Part shown: positions 41,874 through 41,933 of the stretch, one piece after another
How the letters are laid out: the number at the start of each line of letters is the position of its first letter
Position numbering within the stretch: position 1 is the first letter of the stretch
Source: Tsukamurella spumae
GTDB lineage: Bacteria > Actinomycetota > Actinomycetes > Mycobacteriales > Mycobacteriaceae
NCBI RefSeq assembly: GCF_012396015.1
Contig: NZ_JAAXOQ010000035.1
Location: 1 to 41,933 of the forward strand
Direction of reading: 5' to 3'
DNA length: 41,933 nucleotides
The notes under the pieces: generated by a model
What the model was told of the DNA's origin: nothing
The model's database searches: none
What the model saw: the letters and a program-made list of their open reading frames with translations, nothing else
Translations under genes and position numbers: made by a program

Positions 41874-41933
41874 CACTCGGGCCGTTCACTTTCAGGCGGC
41901 GGAATCGGTCGCGGTGACGTGCTGCCAGACCGC

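Noticed and set aside
1-41933. CRISPR arrays, rRNA genes and complete insertion sequences
   Set aside because: No regularly spaced direct repeats, no rRNA sequence and no transposase reading frame were seen.

Overview
The window is high-GC, mycolate-type actinobacterial DNA. The markers are RbpA, an Lnt plus polyprenol-phosphate mannosyltransferase pair, a PE-PPE-domain protein, a 13E12/DUF222 endonuclease, mycothiol-type arsenate reductase and many GTG starts with four-base stop/start overlaps. Gene order (cobG-cobH-cobIJ, cobN, fxsA, lnt/ppm1, rbpA) recalls the Mycobacterium tuberculosis Rv2049c-Rv2066 neighbourhood, with extra genes inserted. Tsukamurella or a close relative is my best guess; no 16S is present to confirm it.

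Layout. 1-1003: 3' truncated DUF222/HNH gene, minus strand. 1107-1872: PPOX and DUF1330 genes. 1926-6177 (minus): fabH-cobG-cobH-cobIJ as one tightly packed unit, facing a TetR gene (6350) and a hotdog dehydratase; the gap between them holds two identical 16-bp palindromes. 7445-12025 (minus): lactate utilisation operon lutP-lutA-lutB-lutC joined by ATGA overlaps, divergent from a FadR-type regulator. 12945-16523: cobN. 16641-21038 (plus): fxsA, YtcJ-like amidohydrolase, lnt, ppm1. 21127-21462 (minus): rbpA behind a sigma-R-like promoter. 21520-23996 (plus): small zinc protein, hydrolase-like lipoprotein, CPBP protease, Tat L,D-transpeptidase. 24058-25542 (minus): EthA-like Baeyer-Villiger monooxygenase. 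25654-26621: divergent Rieske lipoprotein and DUF2231 membrane protein. 26634-29070: gamma carbonic anhydrase, VIT1/CCC1 transporter, iron alcohol dehydrogenase. 29067-31805 (minus): LpqS/DUF6153-like protein and DUF305 lipoprotein under a RicR-like copper box, then the PE-PPE protein. 31841-34407: GntR regulator, CynX-type MFS transporter, VKOR. 34467-37483 (minus): UvrA-like ABC protein and an unrecognised protein.

37484-38779 is an AT-richer accessory stretch without a convincing gene. It is followed by an arsenic island (38780-41685): arsR-acr3-arsC on the minus strand, and an ArsI/CadI dioxygenase divergent from a second, CgArsR-type arsR. One 14-bp palindrome supplies the -35 boxes of both of the latter genes. 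The right edge carries a terminator and spaced GGGACA repeats that may mark the end of a mobile element.

No single unmistakably new system is visible. The best candidates for new biology are the copper-box LpqS/DUF305 cassette, the twin TetR operators controlling a KAS III gene that reads into cobalamin genes, and the two-sensor ars island. Several genes also look leaderless (VIT1, LpqS-like, 36995-37483, the second arsR). Coordinates, spacings and residue numbers were counted by eye from the sequence; no database search was run.
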